From: Alitta virens
Taxonomy: Eukaryota > Annelida > Polychaeta > Phyllodocida > Nereididae
Assembly (NCBI GenBank): GCA_932294295.1
Contig: OW028580.1
Coordinates: forward strand, 35,467,136 to 35,531,135
Direction of reading: 5' to 3'
Length of the DNA stretch: 64,000 nucleotides
In this document: positions 37,509 through 49,625 of the stretch, piece after piece
Numbering within the stretch: the stretch's first letter is position 1
Layout of the letters: each line of letters starts with the position of its first letter
The notes under the pieces: model-generated
Told to the model about the DNA's origin: nothing
The model's database searches: none
The model's input: only the letters and a program-made list of their open reading frames with translations
Translations under genes and position numbers: made by a program

Positions 37509-38567
37509 ACCCATGCTGGATGACAATGAAACAATCTGATGGGCTAACAGCAGCTTAGCGGAGCATACAGAGTGAAGTTCAGCAGGTTTTGTTCCTCCGT
37601 TAGCCCACAATAGAACTTGGAAACCTGACTTCTGAATCAATACATGCAGGAGCCCTTTAAAACATCCCAGAGAAATGGAACCCTTCATACATAAACTTTG
37701 ATGCAGACCCTTTAAAGAGCAACTCATTCTGTTTAGCAAGCTTCTGTCCTCTACTTTGACTTCCAATGTAGATTGAACATAACATCTGACAATTCATCTG
37801 TGGTATGAAAGGGTTCTAACTCACAATCATCCAGCCAGGAAGCAACCACCTTTACTACTAGACCACTGCACCTCTTATTAAGGAATGAGTACGGCATAAA
37901 TGTACTGACACAAGTCAGAAGGTTGGGATAAAGAGATGACGTGGTCTAATTACAGGAATTTATTCTTTCATATATTCTTTCAAAGAAAGTGGGACAATCC
38001 AGTATCCACCAATGTAAGCTCAGTAGGATACTTTAAAATAACCCTTGTTTTGCTAATTTAATTGCCCATTAAGAGGTAAACTGGCATAAGATGAAAGCTT
38101 TGTTTATAGTTCTTGACAAATGACAGGTTCTACATTATCTTTATAGATATTTTTTTGTTTCTTAAATCTGTAATCTCACAATCGGATAATTGGGTCGGTA
38201 TATACAGCGATGCTTTTTCTTGCTCTCTGTATGTTTTATTTTTTCTCGACAAGAGAGAAAATCTGAGTGTCATAGAATTCTCTCTTTATTTCATAAAGGG
38301 CATGATACACAAAGAGCATATGCACAGAGTTTCACAACTTTGAAGACTAGGAGCTGGATCAATGAATACAGGGGCAGCCTCTAGTCCTTTGCATTGAATT
38401 TGGAAGGTGGCCCACTCAATGTACTTGCTAAAGAAGCACAACTCAGTGTGGGTGACTTGGCGAACAGCAAAACCCCACTATTAGGACCATCCCACATCAT
38501 GACCACCTCGACTATGAACCAGATCAGCCAGGTTCACCCGCTCTCTAACATATGGAATATGAGATTA
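37509..38567. other. Gene-free; tRNA-like fragment
   Basis: At about 37805-37876, 'gggttctaactcacaatc' and 'ctactagaccactgcacc' look like a decayed minus-strand SINE head. Nothing else was recognised. Confidence 0.4.
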
Positions 38568-38718
38568 CATGGCTAAACGTGCCACGTGCGTTTTCCATGA
38601 GAGGGATAAACGCATGGAAAACGCATGGTTCTTAGCTAATTATAATGAGGCAAAACCTATGCGTTTTCCATGCGTTTATCCAAACGCATTGTAAACGCAC
38701 ATGGCACAATTGGCCATG
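38568..38718. mobile_element. MITE-2 copy a
   Basis: A 151-bp palindromic element between TA dinucleotides (38566-38567 and 38719-38720). The arms start CATGGCTAAACGTGCCACGT and, from the other end, CATGGCCAATTGTGCCATGT. Inside, GCGTTTTCCATGCGTTTATCC-type words occur in both orientations, so the strand can fold at two levels. Relatives lie at 60015 and 61686. Confidence 0.88.
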
Positions 38719-39668
38719 TACGAGCAAAAAAAGAATATTAAGAGTAGAGACAATGTTGATTTTCAGATCATTGCTGTGATTCTCAAAGTCTCAAATTTGG
38801 GTTCCACTGTACATGGGTTTCAAGAGCAAAATCAGATTGTAACTACACCCAGACTGAAGTAGTTTTTTCCTCTTTTACTGCTGTTTCTCCTTTATTAGGG
38901 TGATTGGTATTTTATCATCTAAAGACAGAACAAGTTGTTTAAATGAGATCGTTAAGCGACATCCTATTTCCATTAGAAAAGGATATTAAAGGATCACGCT
39001 GATCATTTGCAGAAGAGAACCCAATCCATAACTTCCGACCCAACCTAAAGTGCGCTGTACAAAGTCCAGTCACCAGGCGATCCATCTGCGGATACAATTC
39101 AGTCCTCGGAGATTCCACCATGAAGTCTTTCCGTCCAGAAGTCAAAGCAGATCGTCCATCATTTTCGAATATCGAATACACATGACTGAAGGGCGCTATC
39201 TAATGGCCGGCTTAGTAAATTAGGGTGTCAAGGTCAGATCACAAAAATATCGATGTCCATGCGCTTCTGGGCAGGGTATGCACTGCGAAGGTTTTGTAGC
39301 AAGACCAAAATCCTGACATAAGACCATAGGCATCTCAGAGCTGGCTGAAGGAATCCTATCTCTTCCATACTATTATATTTTGCCCTAGATTTACATTGTA
39401 CGCCTGGGGGCTGACCCCCTCTGCCATTTTGAGGAATCATCCTCTGACCGCTTTTGATTTGGAAGCCGCTTTTTGTCAATGATCCGATCACTCTTGCAAT
39501 ATTTCTGCATGCAAAAGGCCAGATTTTCCCATTGGGCATGGGACTCTTTTGCCATACATCATTGTAGCAATAGCGACAAATATAATAGCAGTCAACCTTG
39601 CGATTGGGGATATGGGGGATATTCACGAATGGTTACCCCAAAACCAAATAGTCCAAATGCTTCTGTAT
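38719..39668. other. Gene-free DNA
   Basis: Frames at 38939 (80 codons) and 39234 (130 codons) on the minus strand have no motif I recognise. No splice support was seen. Confidence 0.35.
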
Positions 39669-39759
39669 CAATGACAAAAAAGTCAAAGGACAATGACAAA
39701 AAAGTCTAAGGACAATGACAAAAAAGTCTAAGGGCAATGACAAAAAAGTCTAAGGACAA
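39669..39759 (+). repeat. 22-bp tandem repeat, 4 units
   Basis: Units close to 'aatgacaaaaaagtctaagg' plus two bases; the first has AAAGG and one has GGGC, otherwise identical. Confidence 0.95.
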
Positions 39760-41604
39760 TCGCTAGTGGTAACAATTGTACTGAAAGGACCCACAAACAC
39801 CATATTTGAACTTGACCTTAATTGAATTTTAAGTGCTTTGCACTAAGTTTCGATACTAAGGAATGTAAAATCCTCCACCCTTTATAGACCATTTATATTG
39901 AGAAGGGATAGACTTCACCATCTCATCATAACGTTTAGTCCTCTTTAAGCCATTAAATAGGGTGTTGTCTTGCACACTAAGACATAAATTGATAGGAAAC
40001 CTTGTGTACACCTTGCAGCTGAAACAGACCTTTGTATTGAAGTCATTCAGTGCAAATCCTACCAAGTGCCCTTCCTCACTTTTTAGGCAAATTGACAAAC
40101 AATTACAAAGGCAACTGTGCCCTTATTTGGCATGCTGTCAACTTTGCTGTCAACTTCACTGCCAACTGTACAAGTAAAAGTATCTTATTGAACTGTTGCA
40201 ATACTTTTAGTACTTACAAGACTGCAACTTCTCAGTGCAGCTACAACTTGGAGCAGCAGTATGTACCTCTTTCGAACGTTATATTGTTGATATAATGCGA
40301 AGTAATTCAAAGCCTACTCATCCATTATTAGTGTACATGGCATCATCTTCAAAGCTGGGATGGTTGAAGATCAATGAAGCTCCGATAATCCCAGCATCTC
40401 AAGTTGCAAGGCTCTTGATGCATGGCACAGCCAAAGAGCAGGCATTATATGTCATTGGCAGTCATTTTATCTTGTTGTGTAGCTAATGAGCTATTAGCTT
40501 TGGCCTTATATTCTCCCTTCTTCTGCACATCGCAGCCTCAAACAGCCGTCCTGGATGTCTCACCCTCCGACCTGTATTTATCATGACCTTCAATTATGAT
40601 GATATTATGATAAGCGCCACAAATATTGATAAGCGTTCTGTGGGACATCCCGCACAGAAGACCTGATTCCCTTGATCTATGTGAGGACAGCGAGAGCAAC
40701 CACAAAGCCAAAGAATTCATCATATCTTCCCGAGCTGTTGTTCTGTACGCTACAAAAGCATGACACAAGCCTCCATGTTTGAACATCAACGTACTTCATC
40801 AATGAAGTATTATGCAAAATAAATTGGACAGATTATTCTTCTACAGAATCTCCTTATCATATTTATTAATATATTTACCCAATGAACTACATGTTTAGTA
40901 TATATTAAACTGACATTTCTCAAAGATTATTATAGCTGTATCTGCAGTTAGCCGTATAAGAATGTGCAAAATTCACATATTCTTAGCAACAGAGTCAGGA
41001 TTACCATTAATGGTCAGACATTAACTGATAAGTATTTTCGAAGGTTGTCGTAACTCCATCCGAATACCCATACTTTAGGTTGGAGGTCTTCGAACTACCC
41101 ATGAACTGTTCCCAGATCAGACCGTCATCCATCGAGCAGCTGCCGGACCATCCTGATTGATGCCCGCTTTCCTAACCTGATTTTATCAGAGCCATGTTAA
41201 GTGGAGAGCCTCCGAAGAAAAATGACCTTGGCCGACTGAGGTCATGACTTGTCGTTGTGGAAGACCAGTACAGATTGACAAGGGACTTTACATTTAATCT
41301 TCTTTCTGAATTGTAAATGACCTCTGCTGACCTTAAATGACCTTGAAATTACCAGTTTGACCTCCAAATGACATTTATTTTCACTGAGATAATAAATGGC
41401 AGTCCCTAGGACTACAACATTAAGTTAAGTCAATCATAAATTCCTGATTACCTTGAAAAATGTCTTTTAGTGATTTTAAGTGTTATTAACATGATTGCCA
41501 TGAACCTTGAAGAATTTTAGTAGTGATCCTTTCTAATGATATTCTGCATTTGCTATTAAACTCAATACCAAGATTATGGCAGATACAGGCAGAAATCTAT
41601 CTGA
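39760..41604. other. Gene-free; 25-bp word shared with 42549
   Basis: A 25-base sequence at 40436-40460 (starting GAGCAGGCATTATATG) is repeated exactly at 42549-42573, where it abuts a SINE-B. Frames in this stretch (39856, 39962, 40050, 40235, 40538) overlap one another and lack motifs. Confidence 0.45.
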
Positions 41605-41648
41605 ATTCAGAACGATAAAATCATATATTCAGAACGATAAAATCATAT
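41605..41648 (+). repeat. 22-bp perfect tandem duplication
   Basis: Two identical units beginning 'attcagaacgataaaatcat'. Confidence 0.95.
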
Positions 41649-41857
41649 CTCAAAAGCAAATAATGTTACCACAAATGTTGTATAAACCTCCATTCCATAA
41701 TCCGCGCTTGGTTTAATTACCAGAAGGCAACTTGGTTAGGGTTTAAGGCTAAGCCATAAAAAGATATCTGTAGATAGGGAATGGATAGGTCAGGAAACTC
41801 GATACAGACCGCTAATGTCAGCCACTTTCAAAAAGTTGTAGAAAATATACTGAATGC

Positions 41858-41938
41858 TTAGAATCGGATTCGAACCCTGGGCTGCAAACAGAAGCAATCA
41901 ATACCATAACCACAGGGCCATCACGTTGTATCACAACT
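41858..41938 (-). mobile_element. tRNA-like SINE head of a different type
   Basis: The minus strand gives 'tggccctgtggttatggta' (A box) and a perfect B box GGTTCGAATCC at 41867-41877. The body that follows matches neither SINE-A nor SINE-B. The acceptor ends do not pair as in a functional tRNA. Confidence 0.5.
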
Positions 41939-42365
41939 ACTCCACAATGACCTTGAGTTGACCTAGCAAATAACAAGGTCATTCCTTGGGTATTATGTAA
42001 AGTTCAGGCTCAACCTCCTTGTTACTATGATCAGGCAAACTCTATGAGAACCAACTGAACTGTGGCTAATGAGACTACACTGATAATCAGATCATTATAT
42101 CTGCATGAACAGCAAGACTAGGAGGACACATTGAATGCAACTTTATAGTATTATTCATAAGTCCGGAACATCAAGTGCTAGCTAATAAGATATTAACAAT
42201 GATTGCTAAAAAGGACCATGAGGGTTTATTAGGGTTATTTTGTTTGATTCGATATTTCTTCAATTGGTGTAGACAGGTTTAAAAGTAACTGAAAATGTGA
42301 TTGTTTCAGTGCATGCTTCTGAATACACTAAAACAACAGGACCCGGTTTCACACGCTAATCTGGT

Positions 42366-42550
42366 TGGTGGGTGAGTGGGTGAGTGAATGGGTTAGGGCT
42401 TAACGTCCTGTATTTCTGCACCTAATGGGCTAATTAGGACAGGCAGGGACCATGGCAATGAGATGAAGTATGAAACAGCCATTCAACGTAGCCTCGGTCG
42501 GGAATTGAACCCGGGAACCGGTGGTTGAAAGCCCAGTGCCCTAACACTGA
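42366..42550 (-). mobile_element. SINE-B copy 4
   Basis: Minus-strand body with B box GGGTTCAATTCC near 42501-42512 and a (CCACC)-type tail (here 'ggtgggtgagtgggtgagtg'). The 5' end is truncated at 'actgagc', where it joins the 25-bp word shared with 40436. Confidence 0.88.
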
Positions 42551-42644
42551 GCAGGCATTATATGTCATTGGCACATTTTAGGGTATTGGATGTACCTTAC
42601 TGGAAGTAAGCCAGAACAGAAAACATAGAATCTGATGTTTTTTT

Positions 42645-42805
42645 TTACAGCAGATTTCATAAAGTTGGAAACTGAACTCCACAAGACTCCTTGTCATGAA
42701 TCCAGGACTCCCATTGGCTAAGACAGTCTTTTAGCTAATGGGTGCCTGGCTTCCCATGATGGCGTTCTCTCGAGTATAGTTTCCATGTCTATTAGTTCTA
42801 CTACA
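42645..42805. mobile_element. MITE-3 copy c
   Basis: The left end reads 'ttacagcagatttcataaag' and 'ttggaaactgaactcc'; the right end carries the inverted 'tatagtttccatgtctatta'. The core 'gaatccaggactcccattgg' matches copies a and b. Confidence 0.7.
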
Positions 42806-43153
42806 GCACATGTTTATATGAATAGCACTTGTAAAGTGCCTTAGTCTAAACATTGTGGTAAGGCATTGCTGATTTCGCCGACACAAGTTTCCAAGTTTCG
42901 CATCATTCAGGACTGAAACTTATGATGCAGTTTTGCTCCAAGGTCACGAAAGGACACCACAGTTACCTAATGGTCTTAAAAGCACTGAAATTAAGATAAA
43001 CGCATTTAGATTTTGAAGGTCAATTCATTTTTCTGGAGTAATCTGCAACACTGAAGCCAAATATCTAATAGAGATATGATCGTCTACATGGTATCATTGC
43101 CGTTAAAGGTCAAGTAATTGAAGATGTGACCTTTGTAACAATGGTTTTTGCAG
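42806..43153. other. Gene-free DNA before candidate exon
   Basis: Nothing recognised. Confidence 0.4.
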
Positions 43154-43228
43154 GATTAGATGTTTATCAATTGCAGAATGCAGATAGTCGACAGTTATCG
43201 GAGAAGTTTCTTAATCTTAGTGGGAGAA
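43154..43228 (+). CDS. Candidate 75-nt internal exon
   Basis: The segment is preceded by 'aacaatggtttttgcag' and followed by GTGAGT, both acceptable splice sites. With two leading bases and one trailing base, the frame reads LDVYQLQNADSRQLSEKFLN and then LSGR. It is open on both sides for a total of 70 codons. Length 75 keeps phase symmetric. Residue composition is balanced, unlike most frames in this window. I recognise no domain. Its phase does not join directly to the candidate at 32691. Chance remains likely without RNA evidence. Confidence 0.3.
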
Positions 43229-43540
43229 GTGAGTCAAATATCTTGCAAAAATCACACATTTTTATTGTAATGCAAAAGAATCACACATCCAGTCTGCATG
43301 ATCCAGTTCAAACTGGTTTGGTTTCATATATAGAATAGTAAATATATCAAGAGTGACAATATTAGCCGAATTGCATTAGCTATAATATTGGCAAGGGATA
43401 ACTGTAGTTCCCAGAAACTTTAAATAATGCGATGAAATTCAAATCATAAATGTTACAACGGTTAACCTGAATGTCCAACTGCACTCATAAAATAATTCAA
43501 ATCAATATAATTAATAGTATATCATCCTAGAGAAGGCCCA
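43229..43540. other. Gene-free DNA
   Basis: Nothing recognised. Confidence 0.4.
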
Positions 43541-43710
43541 GGGTGGGGGCCAAGCTCAGTGGTAGTGCACTGGGCCTACAACCACTGGGTCCCGGGTTCA
43601 ATTCCTGGTCGAGCCTAAGTTGGATGGCTATTTCATCCTTTATCTCATTGCCATGGGGACCATGCTTGTCCTAATTAGCCCATCAGATGCAGAATTACAG
43701 GACGTAAAGA
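43541..43710 (+). mobile_element. SINE-B copy 5
   Basis: Head 'gggggccaagctcagtggta', B box GGGTTCAATTCC at about 43594-43605, full conserved body ending 'gcagaattacaggacgtaaa'. It has no simple-repeat tail and no target duplication that I can see. Confidence 0.9.
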
Positions 43711-45146
43711 TGAGAGGCAGCTCAGATGTAACCCATGAAGAATAGTGGATTTTTACGGAATGTTCTGTGTATTTCCACCAGGTGGCTATGACAGAATACC
43801 ACAATTATATTGGCTGAAAATGTTCCCGCCTTTGATTGTGATTGGCCAAAGCCAAGTGCATCCAAGCAGCAGTATTTTTAGTGCATTTTAATGTATAGTT
43901 GACATCTTATTCAATTGATTTTTGGTATTTGCCTGAGAAAGTTATATTTATTGAATCTGTGGGTTAGGCTATGGCTATGTCTGAAAAGCAAAATGAGAGG
44001 AAGGACTTATGTCCTGATGAATTCAGGGCTGCTCAGTGAAAAGACTATTCCCAGCTCAGGATTCAAACCTGGGTTCCTACACCAATGTGTCACTGTTCTT
44101 TGTAGTGGAATTACTTTCAATTAGCACTCTGCATAATTTGACTCAAATTCACAGTTAAGGGCATATACAAAATGTAAAACTGCCAGACATAACTTTAAAT
44201 TGGCTATGTTGTTGCCATGAGGAATGATAATAACAAGTTTACAACTTTGATTTCCAATCAACACCAGGCTACTACAATGCCATCCAGATTAGAAACCTTT
44301 TTCACTTGTAAACTGAAAAAGATATGGAGCTGCTGTAAAATTAAGCCCGGACTTATCTAAACTCTGATTAATTGAGGTCTAATATTTGAGATAATTTAAC
44401 TCAACAAAGTTATGAGGCTTATTGAGTAGATGGTAGTGGAGGATATTGAAGGATATTTTGCCTTTTGTTGTAGCAAAGCTGCTATATCAGGGATGTTATT
44501 AATCAAGCAAACCCATTTTCAGAAGAAATGGAGATATTTATAAAAGGCAGTAATGACAGCTGATTACAGTGAGAACATGTAAGTGAAAAAGATTGTTTCA
44601 AGTCTCAGTTGATAGGCGAAATAAGCATCTATTAAATCAGTTGCTGCTGCTGCTGCTGCTGCTGCTACTGCTGATGTTGCTGCTGCTGATGCTGGAGCAA
44701 CTCAAACGTTTGTAGTAACATCCATAAGGAGTTTTAAGAGCCATTTGATGCAATCTAATTTCATGGAATAATTCAGTTATTAGAAAATAAGCCCCACCAT
44801 TAAAATGAAGCCAGAATCATGCAAAGTTACACCAGTAAAATGACAAGGAAAGACTGAGAAATATTGCCTTGTTAATCAGATTCAGCAACCATGTTTTTTA
44901 AGCAGGTCATAGATATCGTTTGCTTTGCTACAGTGCAAAATAATTAAAAAATGTTTTTGAAACGGTGTTATTAAAAGCTGAGTGCTTAATATTCCAGAAT
45001 AAACCTTGCTTCATCTTGAATTCGATAAACATGGACGGGCTGAGAAAGTTCAGCTTGAACAGGCCTGCCAAGGGTGCATTAATAAGTCGGTTGAGACACC
45101 TCAGCAAAATCAATTAAAAACAAGTGAAGTATGTTCCTTTAAACGC
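43711..45146. other. Gene-free; CTG-rich run
   Basis: An imperfect (CTG)n lies at 44641-44697. 'aggattcaaacctgggttcc' near 44058-44077 resembles a minus-strand B box. Nothing else was recognised. Confidence 0.45.
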
Positions 45147-45700
45147 TCTGCTGTGGGTCCTGGGTTTGATTCTAGGCCAAAGCACTTTTCACGAGCTACA
45201 TCCCAGCTGGATATGTAAACTAACTAATTTGTTAAATGTAAATCTGTGTAAGGGGGCCACTCTTGCTAGCGTCTTACCAAAGACTTATTAATAAGTGTCC
45301 TCCTAACCCGACTGTTACACATTTTTTGTAAAATTGTCATTACATGCATTTGTTTATGTATGGTCTAATACAATGTACTGTCTCTGTCTGTCTAGTTGTC
45401 GTGCTGTCTGGATGTCGATCGCAAGAGACATTCATGGTGATTTGTACTCTTGTGTCTATGCTGAGGCAAGTTAAGGATCCCATCCATCCCAGATAAGATT
45501 CCAAATTGGCCCAGCATCGTTTTCATATACGTCACTGTCGTTATAACAACATCGCATTAACATCCCCGACATCGCGCCAACGTTGAAATGATTTGGAATG
45601 CTATCTGGGATAGGGTAAATGTGCAACATGGTGTGGACTCCAAGCCTTACATAAGCGGACTAAGATTCAGACCCAGTAGCACGTACTGAGACAATGACAT
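45147..45700 (+). mobile_element. Interrupted SINE-A copy with nested MITE-1
   Basis: A head remnant at 45155-45215 has B-box-like 'gggtttgattctagg' and 'cacgagctacatcccagctg'. The body resumes at about 45455 ('tatgctgaggcaagttaagg'). It is broken by MITE-1 copy c and finishes with 'catggtgtggactccaagcc' and 'cagacccagtagcacgtact'. The 45230-45450 segment between is foreign and includes a TCTG-type run. Confidence 0.65.
45488..45609. mobile_element. MITE-1 copy c
   Basis: A 122-bp element, ends CCCAGATAAGATTCCAAAT and the complement of CCCAGATAGCATTCCAAAT, flanked by AT at 45486-45487 and 45610-45611. The interior has repeated CATCGC and GTCACTGTCG-like words. Confidence 0.9.
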
Positions 45701-47986
45701 TGACAAAGTCTTTGCTTCATGACCTTTTAGTCACAACTTAAACTTAGGACTCTTCTGGAGCACATGAATAATGGACAACACACTTCTTTACATTGTTAGT
45801 GCAGCCCTTGAAAGTGACTTCTTAGTGTTACCTACTGTATCTGCTGTCGATGGAAAACAATCTACTTAAAAAGCTAAGTTACTGCTGTTGTGGCTACAAA
45901 CTATCAAATTTACTGATCTTCATAGTTGAGTGGATTTAATTAAAATAGTGCAATAAAAAGAGGTGTAGGATTATGAAGTATTAAGACAGTTGAAGAGGAA
46001 AGTGTTCGGTGTGACTTCAAACAGACCTCATCAGGAACCAAATCACTTGCTAGAATGCCTTATAAGTTACAAATATCTACACTGTAGTTATGTACAGGTC
46101 TTGTTTTATCTTGTACTTGCTATAGGGAAGCCAAAAGAACTCCAGTATGCCTTTATAAGATGACATGAGTGATGGAATAGAGCAGAAAGTAAAAAGGCAA
46201 ATAATGCTGGGGGAAAGGTAACGCCCCTGGAGTACACCCTTGCAAGTGATCTTGGCAGATGCTGAACCCTCCTTTATATCCAGGTTACACCCTGGTCACT
46301 TTGTGGTCAATTGGGGCACTATCCTAAGGCATGTGGGGTTCTGGGGTCACCTTAGGGCTCTGCTAGGCCACCCTTGGTCCACCCTTGGTCCACCCTGGGT
46401 CCACCCGGGGTCTAGAAGAGCCCCAGGCACCCCATGGCACTTAAACAAGCAGTTAGACAAGCAGCCTGCCTCAATTTGGCTGATTTAATCCCAAGTCAAC
46501 CTTAGCCAAGGCCAGGGGCACAACACACAAGTTCACTGTCTGCTTGTTCACTGCAATAACATACAGGGAAGAGTATTACTGTGAGATAAAATATGTGATG
46601 AAATAGGGGACATAAGTGAATATAAGAGATAATGTACACTACATAGTGATCCTCAAATTGACCAAACTTGCTCACAAAAATCATATAATTGACTTCTTGA
46701 CCTAGTTACATGACAAAAACCTAACCTAGTACTATATGATTTAATTCAAACAAATTCATTGCTTAACCAATTACCGAAACCTGAAAGCATGACAGAAATT
46801 TATACAGCAAAGATGTTGCAGCCAAATTTAGACAATATAGCTTGAGGAATCCCGATAACATAAGGTACAAATTTTTTTTTGTGACCTCACAATGTCGGTA
46901 AAATTCATTCATTCATTCATATTGTGATAGTTTACATCACAGGACAAGGAAAGAAAACACGGATGAACAATAAACAGAGCACAAACATTTGATCACCATA
47001 CCCCTACAAAAGAATAGAAAAAATGACACAACAAAACATCAGACTTGATCACTCATAATACCCGATAGACAACCAATCCTGTTGGCCAACCACAAGTGAA
47101 CTGCAGCTGGAGCTAGCTACATCAAGTGAAGTCTGTTACTGGACTGCACAGAAACCAGGCTGAGTCACTCTTGAGTCACCCTGACAGGCTGTGTGTCAAT
47201 AATAACCCTTCAAAAGGGTCCAGCTAAATCCCCACTAGCTCAGATGGGAACCTAGCTCCCTGGTCTCTGCTTTGAATGCTCAGAATGCAGATTGATGGCT
47301 GGTTTAAAACCAAATTACCTCCATACCAAAACACACCGCGGATATCAACTCCACATTTTTTACCCTCTTTCTATATTCCTTGTTTTCTGTTAAGTTGCTA
47401 TCTGAGAATTTCCAGTGATATAGAATCGATACGCAGACCTATATCTTACAACTACACACAAGCGGATGGATTTATAGATTTATAAACTTGAAGATTGTTA
47501 CCATGAAAAGCAAAAAACAGAACATAGTTCAATAAATACATTATTTTAAATAAGCATGGAGCTCAAGGATATAATCAAGATGAGCTTACCAGCCCAAATG
47601 ACAGAACACAAGAATATCATCATATGTATGCAAGACCAGTTTATCATATTTCTGACCATCTGACAGTTCTTTGTTGTAACACTATATCATATGTATTCCC
47701 ATAGGCCAGACTCTGTAGAGAGACACTGTGGTCAATTTTTGTGCACATCAGAGTGGACAGCTATTAGGTTTAGTCCAGTGTGGACAGGCCCCATTGTAGA
47801 TAAGGGATAGTGCCACTTGTGGCAATCCTGCTGCTGATAACGGAATAAAAAGCTGAGCTTTATTCTACCGAGGGATACTGCAGGGTGATGCTATGAGTCC
47901 ATATACTGCTGTGCATACTCATACAGAATACACTCTCTGTGTGTAGTGAGACTTATTGACTCTGTACGTAACTTGTGCTCCCTGAA
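45701..47986. other. Gene-free; short 11-bp repeats
   Basis: At 46368-46412 the unit CCACCCTTGGT is repeated about four times with drift. (ATTC)n occurs at 46904-46920. Frames at 46240, 46502 and 47276 lack motifs. Confidence 0.45.
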
Positions 47987-48069
47987 AATTGTGTTGAACT
48001 GAAGATTCCTTTAACATTTAAGTGTCACAGGGAATTGTGTTGAACTGAAGATTCCTTTAAGTGTCACAG
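47987..48069 (+). repeat. 46-bp tandem duplication, second unit with a deletion
   Basis: Units begin 'aattgtgttgaactgaagat' at 47987 and 48033. The second lacks 'catttaa' before 'gtgtcacag'. Confidence 0.9.
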
Positions 48070-48131
48070 CTGGACTTGAGGTTCGTTAATCTTTATTTAT
48101 GACATGCTGTAACCACAGGAAACTATCACAT

Positions 48132-48412
48132 CCAGTTGAGTGGTCTAGTGGTTAAGGCAATGACGTGCTCCACTGAAGGTATTGAATTCAATTCAGGCCA
48201 AGGCACGCTTCATGAGCTTCATATCAGCTGGAAATCAGCTGCACGAGACATAAATTGTTGGTGCATTGTATTCATTGTCTAAGCTGGGGCAAGTAAAAGA
48301 CCCTGTGCATGGGTAAAATCACAACATGGTGTGGACTCCAAACCTCATCATCTCATCATTATGTATGCCTCTGACTAAGCTTCAGACCAGTCAGACTTGA
48401 GACAATAAAAAG
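48132..48412 (+). mobile_element. SINE-A copy, near full length
   Basis: Head 'gagtggtctagtggttaagg' (A box); B box degraded to 'attgaattcaattcagg'. Then 'ttcatgagcttcatatcagc', 'ggggcaagtaaaagaccctg', 'aacatggtgtggactccaaa' and the 3' signature 'cttcagaccagtcagacttg'. Confidence 0.88.
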
Positions 48413-49243
48413 TAATACTATACTGAGGTTGAGTTTCATGAATATGTTGAAAAAGTTTAGAACAAGCATTGAGATAAGGCATACATTTAGTATGCTGTGA
48501 CAGAACCAACTTCCAAGAGTCAACACAACATCAGTATATACATTTATTTTGTTACAGAGAATTCTGTATATATCTAGTAGACAAAAATTAGGTCTCATAG
48601 CATAAGTTCTCTAGCATACAGCTGTATACATCATATGCAATTATTGATTACACTGTAGACATGTTGTGAAGTTGCACAACAGCCATTTGCAAGTTCTACA
48701 TGACACAAACATAGATGTGAGGCTACAAGCAGCTGCAATTCATAGCTAGAATTCACAACAGCTGCAATTTATACAGCTACATTTCACTCAGAAAGCTCCC
48801 AAATTCTTGTAAGTTGCTTGCGGAGACTGTCAATATTTTTACATTAGCAGACATTTCCATTGTATTTCATCCGTATTTCAACCCGCTGTCTGACATTGTA
48901 AATTTACAAGCTTGCTGGAGACGTTAACGAACAAACCCATATTGATCATATTCTTCGATCTTTCTTACTTTTTTTGTACTACTCTGCGCTATTACTTATG
49001 CTCTTAACGTTTCTCTGATATATCATGTTCATGTACATTTTAATGTCCTCTAAGTAATATATGATACAGTATAAAGGTATAAAGACTTTTGGAGTTTAAA
49101 TACTGCTATGCGGTTACATTTCTCCATTTCAAAATGATCTACATGGTGTAAAATTATATTTCAAAGAGAACCCATGATAGATAAATGACAGGTATACGAG
49201 TCATGCTCTTAGAAATATCTCTTCTTTAGTATTACAACAGAAC
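48413..49243. other. Gene-free DNA
   Basis: Nothing recognised; the minus frame at 48359 overlaps the SINE end. Confidence 0.4.
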
Positions 49244-49625
49244 CAGCATTAAGACGACCTCACCATTAATACCATTTAGACTACTTCACCATTAAGACCA
49301 CCTCACCATTAAGACCACCTTCCCATTAAGACCACTCACCATTAAGACCACCTCACCATTAAGACCACCTCACCATTAAGACTACTTCACCATTAAGACT
49401 ACTTCACCATTAAGACCACCTCACCATTAAGACAACCTCCCCATTAAGACCACCTCACCAATATAACTACCTCACCATTAAGACTACCTCACCATTAAGA
49501 CTACCTCACCATTAAGACCACCTCACCATTAAGACTACCTCACCATTAAGACCACCTCACCATTAAGTCTACCACACCATTAAGACCACCTCACCATAAA
49601 GACTACCTCACCATTAAGACTAGCC
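49244..49625. repeat. 17-bp minisatellite, about 22 units
   Basis: Unit CATTAAGACCACCTCAC with GACTACC and GACTACTT variants and a few short units. The same word CCATTAAGAC also appears singly near 15802. Confidence 0.95.

Noticed and set aside
47592..47672. Minus-strand exon ending at GTAAGC near 47588
   Set aside because: Frames are open, but the acceptor 'gaactgtcag' has no pyrimidine tract, so support is too weak to list.
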